From positions 56,621 through 120,620 of the forward strand of contig NZ_JAGGLM010000007.1 of the NCBI RefSeq assembly GCF_017874415.1: DNA of 64,000 nt, written 5' to 3'. The notes under the pieces were generated by a model. That model had not been told where the DNA came from. It searched no databases and saw nothing but the letters and a program-made list of their open reading frames with translations. Positions 35,063 to 44,097 of the stretch are shown piece by piece (the stretch's first letter is position 1; every line of letters starts with the position of its first letter). A program made the translations under genes and the position numbers. Source of the stretch: Clostridium algifaecis. GTDB taxonomy: Bacteria; Bacillota; Clostridia; Clostridiales; Clostridiaceae.

Positions 35063-36463
35063 ATGAATACTGGTAATATAAAAATAACTTATACAATATT
35101 TGTTTTTGTAGCCCTTGCAGCTTTTGACAATATAATTATAGGATTATTTCCACCACTTTTTTCATCTATTGCAAAGGATTTAAATATACAAGTGTATTCA
35201 TTGGGAATTGTTTCAGCTATTAACATTTTGATTACAGCTTTTTCCTCAATCGGCTGGGGTTACCTTGCAGGAAAATTTAATAGAAAAAGACTTATTATGA
35301 TAGGTACTATTCTATGGTCAGCATCAGTATATTTAACTTCACGTTGTAACAGCTATACTCAACTATTTATTTTTCAATTTTTTACTGGATTAGGACTTGG
35401 GTGCATAGCCTCAATTGGATTTAGTGTTTTGACTGATTATATTCCTTATAAATTCCGGGGAATGTTATTAAGTCTTTGGGGTATGTCGCAAGGATTTGGA
35501 GGAATAGCAGGAGCTTTAATGGCATCACTTATTGCACCTTCTACAAGTTGGAGAAAACCTTTTGAAATTGTCAGTATTATAGGATTCTCATTAATTATTT
35601 TTTATTTTTTTGTAAGAGAACCTAAACTAGGTGAATCAGAGCCGGAATTACAAGATATCCTTAAACAAGGATATAAGTATGATCCCAGCATTGAATTTAA
35701 ATATTTATATGATATTATTTCCAGAAAGAGCAATATATTATTGTTTTTACAGTCATTTTTTATGAATATAACAACTGGAAGTTTAATATGGCTTCCAACA
35801 TTATATATCTCAAAAATTCAAAGTGAAGGATATAGTATGAATACTGCAATTATTGCCTCAGGATATCTTTTTGCCATATTTCAATTAGGTGGTTTGACAT
35901 CACCTTTTTTTGGATATATTGGCGATGTACTTCAGACAAAAACATATAAAGGAAGATCATTGCTTACATCTTTTTTTGTTTTTGCAACCATGATATTTTA
36001 TGCAGTAATGTTTGTAATTCCAATGAATAAACTAGTATTACCCGATAATAATAAATCTTTATTAATACTTTTTGACTTATTAAAGCAAATTATTATGAAC
36101 CCTTGGATAAGTGTGATATTTTTATTGTCTTTTTTTGCAAGTGCAGCTCAATCTGCAAATACACCAAATTGGCTTGCTTTAATAACTGATGTAAATCTTC
36201 CTGAATATAGAGGAACAGCCTTTAGTATAGCCAACCTTGCAAATGGTTTAGGAAGGACTTTAGGAAATGCTGGAGTTGGTACTTTGTTATCCGTTGTTTC
36301 ATTATATGCAAAGGAACCGAAGAATTATATAATTACGTTAGTATTATTTCAATTGTTTTTAATTCCCTCATCTTTATTTTATATAAAGATGGCAAAGAAT
36401 AATGAGGAAGACATAAATGAAGTAAAATCGATTCTTCGTAAACGAGCTAAATTAATTAAGTGA
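35063..36463 (+). CDS. MFS transporter, Spinster-like
   Basis: This 466-residue carrier has about 12 spans, FDNIIIGLFPPLFSSIAKDL in TM1, WGYLAGKFNRKRLI between TM2 and TM3, TGLGLGCIASIGFSVLTDYIP and YRGTAFSIANLANGLGR. The large central loop and these motifs recall Spinster-type MFS proteins, some of which move lysolipids in other organisms. GGAG lies 13 bases before the ATG. It is divergent from the glycosyltransferase gene, and both have repeat-type promoters. A lipid or glycerophosphodiester substrate would fit, but is inference. Confidence 0.8.
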   Translation: MNTGNIKITYTIFVFVALAAFDNIIIGLFPPLFSSIAKDLNIQVYSLGIVSAINILITAFSSIGWGYLAGKFNRKRLIMIGTILWSASVYLTSRCNSYTQLFIFQFFTGLGLGCIASIGFSVLTDYIPYKFRGMLLSLWGMSQGFGGIAGALMASLIAPSTSWRKPFEIVSIIGFSLIIFYFFVREPKLGESEPELQDILKQGYKYDPSIEFKYLYDIISRKSNILLFLQSFFMNITTGSLIWLPTLYISKIQSEGYSMNTAIIASGYLFAIFQLGGLTSPFFGYIGDVLQTKTYKGRSLLTSFFVFATMIFYAVMFVIPMNKLVLPDNNKSLLILFDLLKQIIMNPWISVIFLLSFFASAAQSANTPNWLALITDVNLPEYRGTAFSIANLANGLGRTLGNAGVGTLLSVVSLYAKEPKNYIITLVLFQLFLIPSSLFYIKMAKNNEEDINEVKSILRKRAKLIK

Positions 36464-36616
36464 AGCACTATTAGATATTATGTATTTGATAAAAAAGAGG
36501 AATAAATTGATATTAGAAGAAATAAAAATGTCAATGAATATTTCTTTTTGATGCCTAAGCACACAAAAAACTTAAAATCATATATTAAAGTGTGAAGAAT
36601 AAAAAGGAAACTATAT

Positions 36617-37231
36617 ATGGCATTAATTTTATCTGCATTATTGTTTAGTTTATCCTCTAATTTAGATAATGTAGTTGTAGGTATTGCTTATGGAATAAAG
36701 AAAATAAAGATAGGAATAATTCCTAATCTTACAATAGCAGTTATAACTTGTACAGGAACATTTTTATCAATGTCACTAGGAGTGTATATATCAAAATTTT
36801 TGCCTCATTTTATAGCAAATGTTTTAGGATCTATAGTTATTGCTATATTAGGAGTATATTTTGTAACACAAAGTATAATAAAACTTATAAATAATAAAAA
36901 ATCAAAGGAACTTGCTTTAAAAGATGTTACTGATATGATTGAATATGCTCAAAAGTCAGATTTGGACAGCTCTGGTGATATAAATATAAAAGAAGCTTTC
37001 ATTGTAGCATTTGGATTAACTTTTAACAATTTAGGTACTGGGATAGCAGCTAGTATAACAGGAGTTAGTATTCAATTTACAGTCATATTTACATTTATCT
37101 TAAGTATTCTTTCAATTATAATTGGTGAGACTGTAGGTAATCATGTATTTGGTAAATTATTTGGTAAATATGCACCATTAATTTCAGGAATATTGTTAAT
37201 AATACTTGGCATAATTGAATTCTTTAATTGA
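36617..37231 (+). CDS. YtaF-like membrane protein (MntP/TerC-like fold)
   Basis: This 204-residue, six-span protein has two similar halves, SSNLDNVVVGIAYGIKK near the start and FGLTFNNLGTGIAASITG in the second half, each with a conserved polar pair in the membrane. This is the pattern of the sporulation membrane protein YtaF, related to the manganese exporter MntP. AAAAGGAA precedes the ATG. A cation transport role is possible. It precedes the M-box but is not under its control. Confidence 0.8.
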   Translation: MALILSALLFSLSSNLDNVVVGIAYGIKKIKIGIIPNLTIAVITCTGTFLSMSLGVYISKFLPHFIANVLGSIVIAILGVYFVTQSIIKLINNKKSKELALKDVTDMIEYAQKSDLDSSGDINIKEAFIVAFGLTFNNLGTGIAASITGVSIQFTVIFTFILSILSIIIGETVGNHVFGKLFGKYAPLISGILLIILGIIEFFN

Positions 37232-37334
37232 TATTTTAAAAATATATTGACATTATATGATTTTAAACATAATATAATAATGCGAAATTAATATTAATTG
37301 ATAATTAACTTATTTTTTATTTAAAATTTAATAA

Positions 37335-37515
37335 TCTTGTTAGGTGAGGTTACTGTATAAGATATACGCTACTGCCCAGAAATGTCGAGAGACGCCAATG
37401 GGTTAGCAGGTATTACCGGATTAAGGTTTTACTTAATGTAGCTGACAACACTTATGTATATATGTGTTTATGTTCAAAGCTATACAATGCCAAAACTCAA
37501 CGAGTGAAGATGTGT
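37335..37515 (+). promoter_or_regulatory. M-box (ykoK) magnesium riboswitch
   Basis: The sequence shows the highly conserved M-box core: GTTAGGTGAGGTTACTG, ATACGCTACTGCCCAGAAAT, GAGACGCCAATGGG and CTTAATGTAGCTGACAAC. These sensors fold with bound magnesium and stop transcription. Here AGTGAAG (37503-37509) can pair with CTTCACT (37561-37567) as antiterminator; freeing the latter allows the hairpin at 37556. It controls the two genes downstream, both tied to metal transport. Confidence 0.93.
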
Positions 37516-37555
37516 TGTTTTTGATGTTTGATTTAATAAAAGATTAAACTCTTCA

Positions 37556-37586
37556 CTTTGTTGCGAAGAGTTTTTTATTGTATAAA
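37556..37586 (+). terminator. M-box-controlled terminator
   Basis: AAACTCTTC (37556-37564) pairs with GAAGAGTTT (37575-37583), followed by a run of T. It shares bases with the antiterminator. Confidence 0.85.
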
Positions 37587-37744
37587 AAACTCTTTAAATT
37601 ATAAATCTAAGGAGAGTGATAAATTTAATGGATAGTAGCCCATATCACCAAAATATCTATACAAAAATTATTGCTAAAAATACATAAGGGTGTATTCTAA
37701 TTAAATTTTTTATTATGCACTCTTAAAGAAGAGGAGTGTGCATA

Positions 37745-38971
37745 ATGGAATTTAAAAGTGCTTATCTGAGTAGACTATTAGGTAATAATATATATATTAA
37801 TAAAACTCAAATATTAGGAACCTTGAAAGATTTAGCTGTTGATGTAAACTTTAAAAATCCAAAGGTTACCGTAGCTGAGGTTAAAACAAAAGAAGGAACA
37901 AAGTTTATTGATTTTGATAATATTAGTGTTTCTAAAGAAAAAGGACAATATATTTTAGTATGTAATAAAGTTCAAAATAAAGATTTAGGTAACTATATGC
38001 TGCTTAAAAAGTATGTTCTGGATAAACAAATTATTGATGTTAATGGAAGAAAAGTAGTTAGGGCCAATGATGTTAGATTAGTTATATTATCTTCAGGTAT
38101 GTTTATTGCAGCAGTGGATATCGGCATGGAAGGATTATTAAGAAGGATTGGAATTGCCAAGCCATTGAAAAGATTAGGATTTAAAGTATCAAGTAAATTG
38201 ATGTTATGGGATGAAATTCAAGCAGCATTTACTTCAAAGGATATTTTACTTTCAAAAAGTTATAATAAACTACACACACTTCATCCTTCGGATCTTGCAG
38301 ATATAATTGAAGATTTTGATGTAAACACAGGTGCAATTATTTTTTCTAGCTTAGATAATGCTAAGGCAGCAGATGTTTTAGAAGAGTTAGAAGAAAGTGT
38401 ACAGGTAAATTTGCTTAGAACATTGTCCACAGATAAAGCAGTTGATGTACTAGAAGAAATGCCATCAGATGAAGCAGCTGATGCATTGGATGGATTAGAT
38501 GAAAATAAAGCAGAAGAATTGCTTAATAATATGGAAAAAGAAGCTTCAGATGAAATAAGAGAACTTATGCAATATAAAGAATATTTAGTCGGAAGTCTTA
38601 TGAATACTGATTTCATATCATGCCCATCTGACTATACAGTAGGTGATGTAATAAATGATATTTGTCAATCAACAGAAGAAATTGATGAATTTTATTATGT
38701 TTATGTTGTAAGTGACATAAATAAACTTGTTGGATCAATATCTTTAAAGGACTTAATTGTTTCTAATTCTGATAAAAAATTAGAAAACATCATGAATAAA
38801 GAAGTTATATATATAAAGGACATAGATAAAATAAACGATTTAGTTAAATCTATAATAAAATATAATTTATTTGCTATACCTGTAGTAGATGAACAAATGA
38901 GATTAATTGGAAATGTAAGTATAAATGATGTTCTTTATGAAGTTACTAAGTACAATAAGAAATATAAATAG
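37745..38971 (+). CDS. MgtE N-domain/CBS domain regulatory protein
   Basis: This 408-residue soluble protein has a PRC-barrel-like N-terminal half (residues about 1-130), an MgtE N-terminal superhelical domain (LHPSDLADIIEDF, AADVLEELEE, AVDVLEEMPSDEAADALDGL) and two CBS domains (MNTDFISCPSDYTVGDV; MNKEVIYIKDIDKINDLV). It is the cytosolic magnesium-sensing part of MgtE without the membrane channel. The ATG at 37745 is preferred, with GAGGAG upstream. The transporter gene follows 15 bases later, so the protein probably gates or assists it. Confidence 0.9.
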   Translation: MEFKSAYLSRLLGNNIYINKTQILGTLKDLAVDVNFKNPKVTVAEVKTKEGTKFIDFDNISVSKEKGQYILVCNKVQNKDLGNYMLLKKYVLDKQIIDVNGRKVVRANDVRLVILSSGMFIAAVDIGMEGLLRRIGIAKPLKRLGFKVSSKLMLWDEIQAAFTSKDILLSKSYNKLHTLHPSDLADIIEDFDVNTGAIIFSSLDNAKAADVLEELEESVQVNLLRTLSTDKAVDVLEEMPSDEAADALDGLDENKAEELLNNMEKEASDEIRELMQYKEYLVGSLMNTDFISCPSDYTVGDVINDICQSTEEIDEFYYVYVVSDINKLVGSISLKDLIVSNSDKKLENIMNKEVIYIKDIDKINDLVKSIIKYNLFAIPVVDEQMRLIGNVSINDVLYEVTKYNKKYK

Positions 38972-38986
38972 AGGGAGGTATGAAAA

Positions 38987-40231
38987 ATGAAGGCAAAGCG
39001 AAAAACATGGATGGCAAATCTATTGATATTTTTAAGTGTTATAGGTCCAGGAATTATAACAGGCAGTGTAGATAATGATGCAGGAGGTATTACAACATAT
39101 TCTGTAGCTGGTGCTGCCTATGGTTATAAATTACTTTGGTCATTAATCCCTTGCTTTATTGTACTTCTTGTAGTACAGGAAATGAATGCTAGAATGGGTA
39201 TAGTTACAGGTAAAGGTCTAGCAGATTTAATTAGAGAAAACTTTGGTGTTAAGGTAACATTCTTTATATTTATTGGATTAATCATTGCAGACATAGGAAA
39301 TACAGCTACTGAGTTTGCCGGTGTTGCAGGTAGTATGCAGGTTTTAGGAATAAGTAAATATATATCGGTACCATTAGCAGCTATTGCAGTATGGATTCTT
39401 GTAGTAAAGGGTACATATAAAGTTACTGAAAAGATATTTTTAGTTTTCAGTGTATTTTTATTATCATATATTGCGTCTGCATTTCTTGCTAAGCCGGACT
39501 GGAATGAAATAGGTAATGCTGTAATTCATCCTACTATTGGAACTGATTTCAACTATATAAGTATGGTTATCGGCATGGTAGGAACTACTATTGCTCCATG
39601 GATGCAGTTTTATATGCAATCAGCAGTTATAGAAAAAGGTCTTGAGATTAAAAACTTTAAATACGAATTTTGGGATGTAGTCGTTGGCAGTATTATTACA
39701 GTTGTAGTTGCTTTTTTTATAATTGTAGCATGTGGTGCAACTCTTCATAAAAGTGGAATTAAAATAGAAGAAGCTAAAGATGCAGCGGTAGCTTTAAAAC
39801 CACTCGCAGGTGCTTTTGCATCTCAAATATTTGCCTTTGGACTTTTTATAGCTTCTATATTTTCAGCTACAATACTACCTTTAGCTACAGCTTTTTATAT
39901 TTGTGAGGCTTTTGGATTTGAAGCGGGCATAGATAAAAAATTAAAGGAGGCACCAGAGTTTTTTACACTATTTACAGCAATAGTTATTATTGGTATTGCT
40001 ATAATACTTATTCCTGGAATTCCTTTAATACAAATAACATTAGGATCGCAGGTTATAAATGGTATATTATTGCCTGTAGTTCTGATTTGTATGATGTTAA
40101 TGGTAAACAATACAGAAATTATGGGAAAATATATAAATAGTAAAATTAAGAATGTAATTGGATGGACAACTATTGTAGTTTTAATTATATTAACAATTAT
40201 TTTGACATTTGAACCTATTATAACTAAATAA
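38987..40231 (+). CDS. NRAMP-related magnesium transporter
   Basis: This is a 414-residue membrane carrier of the NRAMP superfamily with 11 or so spans. The classical TM1 DPGN motif is replaced by VDNDAGG (after GPGIITG). The TM6 segment reads TTIAPWMQFYMQ, with Ala in place of the soft-metal-binding Met of MPH. These are the changes described for NRAMP-related magnesium transporters (NRMT). With the M-box and MgtE-N/CBS partner, magnesium rather than Mn/Fe is the likely substrate. GGGAGG precedes the ATG. Confidence 0.88.
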   Translation: MKAKRKTWMANLLIFLSVIGPGIITGSVDNDAGGITTYSVAGAAYGYKLLWSLIPCFIVLLVVQEMNARMGIVTGKGLADLIRENFGVKVTFFIFIGLIIADIGNTATEFAGVAGSMQVLGISKYISVPLAAIAVWILVVKGTYKVTEKIFLVFSVFLLSYIASAFLAKPDWNEIGNAVIHPTIGTDFNYISMVIGMVGTTIAPWMQFYMQSAVIEKGLEIKNFKYEFWDVVVGSIITVVVAFFIIVACGATLHKSGIKIEEAKDAAVALKPLAGAFASQIFAFGLFIASIFSATILPLATAFYICEAFGFEAGIDKKLKEAPEFFTLFTAIVIIGIAIILIPGIPLIQITLGSQVINGILLPVVLICMMLMVNNTEIMGKYINSKIKNVIGWTTIVVLIILTIILTFEPIITK

Positions 40232-40236
40232 TTAAG

Positions 40237-40262
40237 CCTATATTCTAATGAAAGAATATAGG
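40237..40262. terminator. terminator between convergent genes
   Basis: CCTATATTCT (40237-40246) pairs perfectly with AGAATATAGG (40253-40262) around a 6-base loop, then TTTAG. It lies between the transporter and the convergent gene. Confidence 0.65.
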
Positions 40263-40301
40263 TTTAGTAAGAGTTTTATTATTTTTGATATACTAAAGCA
40301 A

Positions 40302-40997
40302 TTATCTTATAAATTTTTCTGGAAATTGTCTAATAATACCCTTTGTCATTACATCAGCCATTTTAAGAGCCTGTTTCTCAATCTGATCATATAAATTAAT
40401 ACCTTCTTCATAATTTCCTGTAAGTATGTCAACTGTTTCAGATTTAGTTAGTGCTAAATGTTCATGTAGCATTTTTTGCCAATCACTTTGAGACCAATAA
40501 GGATTTATTTTACCTAGGAAGACAGCAATTTCATCTGCATTGGTATACCATCTTTTTTCAGCATTTGCGGCTGCTTTCTTATTGCCAGCTTTAGCAGCCT
40601 TGACTAGTTCTGAAGCTATGATAAGATGGCTTTTAAACAAGTCTCTGAATTTGGAAGAAATTCTATCTCCATATAAAGGACTTAAGGCTTTCTCAAAATC
40701 TACAGGGTTCCTAAGAAGCCGCCTGGTAACAAAGTCTACATCTGCTAAACCTGCTATTATACTTATTATTGTCATTCTTGTCCATACAATATGCTGTTCC
40801 CAAAGCATACGCATAGTATTTGACAAAGCCATCTCTGGTTTACTGATTTTCATAGAAGTATATCTATATTTTTTATTGTAATCTCCATATGCAGAATATA
40901 TACAGTTGTAGTTTTTTTCTAAATTTGCTGTATTAAAAAGCTCATGGTTATTGTATGGCTGAATAGCGCAAAAAAAATGTCTTAAGGGACATAGCAT
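40302..40997 (-). CDS. uncharacterised clostridial protein
   Basis: This 231-residue soluble protein has the segment MALSNTMRMLWEQHIVWTRMTIISIIAGL and several conserved-looking Trp and His residues (WYTNADEIAVFLGKINPYW, MLHEHLALTKSE). Mostly helical, it may form a bundle. I recognise it as a recurrent but uncharacterised family of clostridia and bacilli; homologues are sometimes mislabelled as kinases, and no nucleotide-binding motif is seen. The ATG at 40997 has GGTGG upstream. The first 45 residues look less conserved and the true start may be the Met near 40853. Confidence 0.65.
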   Translation of the reverse strand: MLCPLRHFFCAIQPYNNHELFNTANLEKNYNCIYSAYGDYNKKYRYTSMKISKPEMALSNTMRMLWEQHIVWTRMTIISIIAGLADVDFVTRRLLRNPVDFEKALSPLYGDRISSKFRDLFKSHLIIASELVKAAKAGNKKAAANAEKRWYTNADEIAVFLGKINPYWSQSDWQKMLHEHLALTKSETVDILTGNYEEGINLYDQIEKQALKMADVMTKGIIRQFPEKFIR

Positions 40998-41209
40998 TTT
41001 ACCACCACTTTAATAATCTTTACATCTTTATAGTATGTTTATATAAATAAGAAAGTTCCAATCCGAGTATAGATTACAATTATTACATATGGAAATAATT
41101 GAATCAAGTAATTTTTATAAATTATTGCAACACTTTTACAGTTCAGATTGTATTATAAGTGAAAAGCAATTTTAAAATTATATTATAAGGATTAAAGGAG
41201 AGAAAAATT

Positions 41210-42181
41210 ATGATGAAAAAGACAATAGCACTTTTATTAGGTGCAGTGACAATTATGGGAATGTCTATTCCAGTATCGGCGGCAGATCAAAATAAAGGAA
41301 AGTCAATATTAATATCAACTAATAAATCTAAATATACAATCAACAATAATTTAAGTATAACAGGAAAGAATGTGAATATTGGTAATCTTGGCGTTGTAAT
41401 AAATAGTGGGAATGTTATGGTGCCATTAAAAATCACATCAGAAAGCTTAGGATTTAAAGTTAGTACAAGTTCTGATAATAAAATTATAACTTTAGATAAT
41501 GACAAAATTAAAACCGAAATAAAAGTGGGAGTAGATCTTTACTATTATGAGAGCAGCCATGCAATAGGATGTACTGCACCTGAAAGTTTTGGAGTAGCAC
41601 CTATGTTAGTAGATAATGTTGTGTATGTTCCAATTAAGATTTACAATTTAATTTTTAATGATCCAAATACAATAGGAAGATTTTTTTGTGAAACCAAAGA
41701 TGGAGAATTAGTATATGTCAACAATGAAAATTATACTATTGGTTCCTTTGTAGAATCAAAATCAAATGGTATGTCAGAACCAATTGGTATTCCATCTCCA
41801 ATTAAAGAGTTTAATACTATACAAGAAGCAGAAAAGTCACTTAAATTTAAGACTGTTGTACCTAAAGAAATAGCATCACAATTTAAAATAAAATTCATTA
41901 GCACTATTTCCAACGAGTTATTCCAAATTTGCTATAGTGATGGTAAAAATGATATTTTATTTAGAATGGGACAAGGCATAGATAAGTTAGATGGAGATTA
42001 TAATGTATATAAGTTTAATGAAACAACACAGGTAAATGGTACAAATGTTAATTTAAAAGGAAATAATAGTAGTTTAATTAATCTTGCAACTTGGAAGATT
42101 AATGACATATCATATTCAATTTCAGTGAAAAATGGAATGGAAAATGATAATATCATAAAAATAATTAAGAGCACTTTTTAA
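41210..42181 (+). CDS. secreted protein with copper-amine-oxidase-N-like and DUF4367-like domains
   Basis: A signal peptide (cleavage after PVSAA) is followed by a beta-rich domain (GVVINSGNVMVPLKITSESLGFKV) like the copper amine oxidase N-terminal domain common in Firmicute surface proteins. The last 125 residues (IKEFNTIQEAEKSLKFK to TWKINDISYSISV) match the extracytoplasmic domain of the membrane protein at 42844. AAAGGAGAG precedes the ATG. The ECF sigma gene follows. It may be a ligand, decoy or regulator in that signalling unit, which is inference from the shared domain. Confidence 0.75.
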   Translation: MMKKTIALLLGAVTIMGMSIPVSAADQNKGKSILISTNKSKYTINNNLSITGKNVNIGNLGVVINSGNVMVPLKITSESLGFKVSTSSDNKIITLDNDKIKTEIKVGVDLYYYESSHAIGCTAPESFGVAPMLVDNVVYVPIKIYNLIFNDPNTIGRFFCETKDGELVYVNNENYTIGSFVESKSNGMSEPIGIPSPIKEFNTIQEAEKSLKFKTVVPKEIASQFKIKFISTISNELFQICYSDGKNDILFRMGQGIDKLDGDYNVYKFNETTQVNGTNVNLKGNNSSLINLATWKINDISYSISVKNGMENDNIIKIIKSTF

Positions 42182-42365
42182 TTATTTAGTTAAAATTAAT
42201 ATAAATTGCAATTTATAGATGATTATTTTCCCAGTCATTTTCAAATGGCTGGGAGAGTATTTATTAAATAAAAAATATGATACATTTTGTAACGAAGTCA
42301 ATTTTGTGGCTGGAAGTATTTTATTAGCTAACATTGTGCTGCAAAATGAAAGGATGATCTTTATA

Positions 42366-42857
42366 ATGAATGAGATTTCATTGTGTACAGATGAAATTAT
42401 CTCAAAGGCTTTAGATGATTATGGTAATATGTTATTAAGATTTTCATATTCATATATGAAAAATATATATGATGCAGAAGATGTAGTACAGGAAGTTTTT
42501 GTACAACTGCTTAAAAATGTAGATACTTTTAATAGTGAAGATTATAAGAAAAATTGGCTTATCTGCGTTACTAGAAACATATGCAAAAATAAGTTAAAAT
42601 CTTCATGGTTTAGAAGACGTGGAAAGCTAATAGAAATGCCATATTATGATGAATATACAGATAATAGTGTTCTTAATGAAGTAATGAATCTTCCTCTAAA
42701 ATATAGAGAAGTTATTCATTTATATTATTACGAGGATTATAGTACTGTAAAAATTGCGTCTATATTAAACAAGAAAGAATCAACAGTACGATCACTATTG
42801 AGTAGAGGAAGAAATCTGTTAAAGAAAGTGTTAAAGGAGGAGTATGATTTTGAGTAA
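42366..42857 (+). CDS. ECF-type RNA polymerase sigma factor
   Basis: This 163-residue sigma-70 family factor with regions 2 and 4 only has DDYGNMLLRFSYSYMKNIYDAEDVVQEVFVQLL (region 2) and LPLKYREVIHLYYYEDYSTVKIASILNKKESTVRSLLSRGRNLLKK (region 4). ATG at 42366 is preferred: the open frame upstream has no start signal and region 2 begins here. It overlaps the next gene by 14 bases, typical of sigma/anti-sigma pairs. Confidence 0.9.
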   Translation: MNEISLCTDEIISKALDDYGNMLLRFSYSYMKNIYDAEDVVQEVFVQLLKNVDTFNSEDYKKNWLICVTRNICKNKLKSSWFRRRGKLIEMPYYDEYTDNSVLNEVMNLPLKYREVIHLYYYEDYSTVKIASILNKKESTVRSLLSRGRNLLKKVLKEEYDFE

Positions 42858-43749
42858 AAAATATAAAGAAGAAATGAATAAAATTGCTATGAATGAAGAA
42901 ATGAAAAAAAGAATACTCAACAATGTACTCAATAAAAATAGTCAAACCAAAAGGAAAAAATATTATTTACGAAAAATATATATGCAAATTGCTGCAGCTT
43001 GTTTTTTGGTTGTTATATGTTTTAGTGCTGCTAAGAATTTTATGCAGCAAAATAGAAATTTACCAAAACAAATATCTCAAAATGCATATGATAAAAATAA
43101 AGATTCACGTTGTAAAGAACTAAATAAAAATCATTATAATAAAGAAAACAATAATAGTGTAGAAAAACATGAAAATTTAGAACGACATAGTATTGCATAT
43201 ATAAATTCTCCTAAAAATAAGTTACAGGAGAATAATACTCAAGCAAATAATACTAAAGCCTCAGATAACATAAAAAATAATGAAGATAGGACACAAAATA
43301 AAGTAACCCCTAATTATAATTCTCAAAATAATTTTAATGGTTCCTCGATGAGTTTTGAAGAATGTCCTATAAAAGAATACAAAACAATAGAAGAAGCTGA
43401 AGAGGCAGCTAAATTTAAAATTAATATTATTAAAGTTTTGCCAGATAAGTTTAGCATAGATAATATATGCGTTATATCAGGAAAAGCAATAAGAATAGAA
43501 TATAATAATGGAAAAGATATAATTAATTTTATAGCTGGAAAGAGTTCTGACAATATAAGTGGAGATTATAGTAAATACGAATTTGAAAAAAGTTTAAAAC
43601 TAAATGATAAATATATAAAAGTAAAAGGTCACACAGATGGAAAAGTTAATTTTGCACTTTGGAAAATAGGAGATATTTCATATTCACTTTTATCATCAAA
43701 TGGTATTGAAGAAGATATAATATCAAAAATGATTAAGGATTCTTTTTAA
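42844..43749 (+). CDS. putative anti-sigma factor with DUF4367-like domain
   Basis: This is a single-span membrane protein: a cytosolic segment of about 40 residues, a span (IAAACFLVVICFSAAKNF), a Lys/Asn-rich linker and an external domain (IKEYKTIEEAEEAAKFK to LWKIGDISYSLLS). The latter is homologous to the C-terminus of the secreted protein at 41210. No zinc-binding HCC motif is seen. The overlap with the sigma gene makes anti-sigma function likely. ATG at 42844 is very close to AAAGGAGGAG; the in-frame TTG at 42850 has better spacing. Confidence 0.78.
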   Translation: MILSKKYKEEMNKIAMNEEMKKRILNNVLNKNSQTKRKKYYLRKIYMQIAAACFLVVICFSAAKNFMQQNRNLPKQISQNAYDKNKDSRCKELNKNHYNKENNNSVEKHENLERHSIAYINSPKNKLQENNTQANNTKASDNIKNNEDRTQNKVTPNYNSQNNFNGSSMSFEECPIKEYKTIEEAEEAAKFKINIIKVLPDKFSIDNICVISGKAIRIEYNNGKDIINFIAGKSSDNISGDYSKYEFEKSLKLNDKYIKVKGHTDGKVNFALWKIGDISYSLLSSNGIEEDIISKMIKDSF

Positions 43750-43780
43750 ATAACTAGTAATAAATATTTTCACTTTGGTA

Positions 43781-43823
43781 TGAATACACCGTTAATGTTC
43801 AAGAAAAATGTAGGTTCCCAGAT
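43781..43823 (-). pseudogene. fossil of a cbiO-type Walker A region
   Basis: About 43 bases match 47361-47403 inside cbiO with roughly six or seven differences and one gap (shared AATACACC-TTAATGTTCA-GAAAAA). Read on the minus strand it gives SGNLHFFLNINGVF against SGKSTFFLNINGVF. It lies next to the IS256 cluster, outside any gene. Confidence 0.5.
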
Positions 43824-44097
43824 TTATTGATTTAAAAAAGAATTAATGAATAATAGTATTATTATCACAAAGTTAAAAAACATTATTATTAGTTATCCCC
43901 TAAAAAATGAGAATATAGATATATTTGTGTAAAATAGATTTGATTTAATTTTATATAACTGGAAATTTTGATTTTCAGTTATATTTTTTTATATTTGAGT
44001 AATACTAATAATGATTAATATTACATTTTTATTGTGTGTATAATGAATTTTATTATACACCAAAAGAGGAAAATTTATAAAATTTTTTTATTATATT

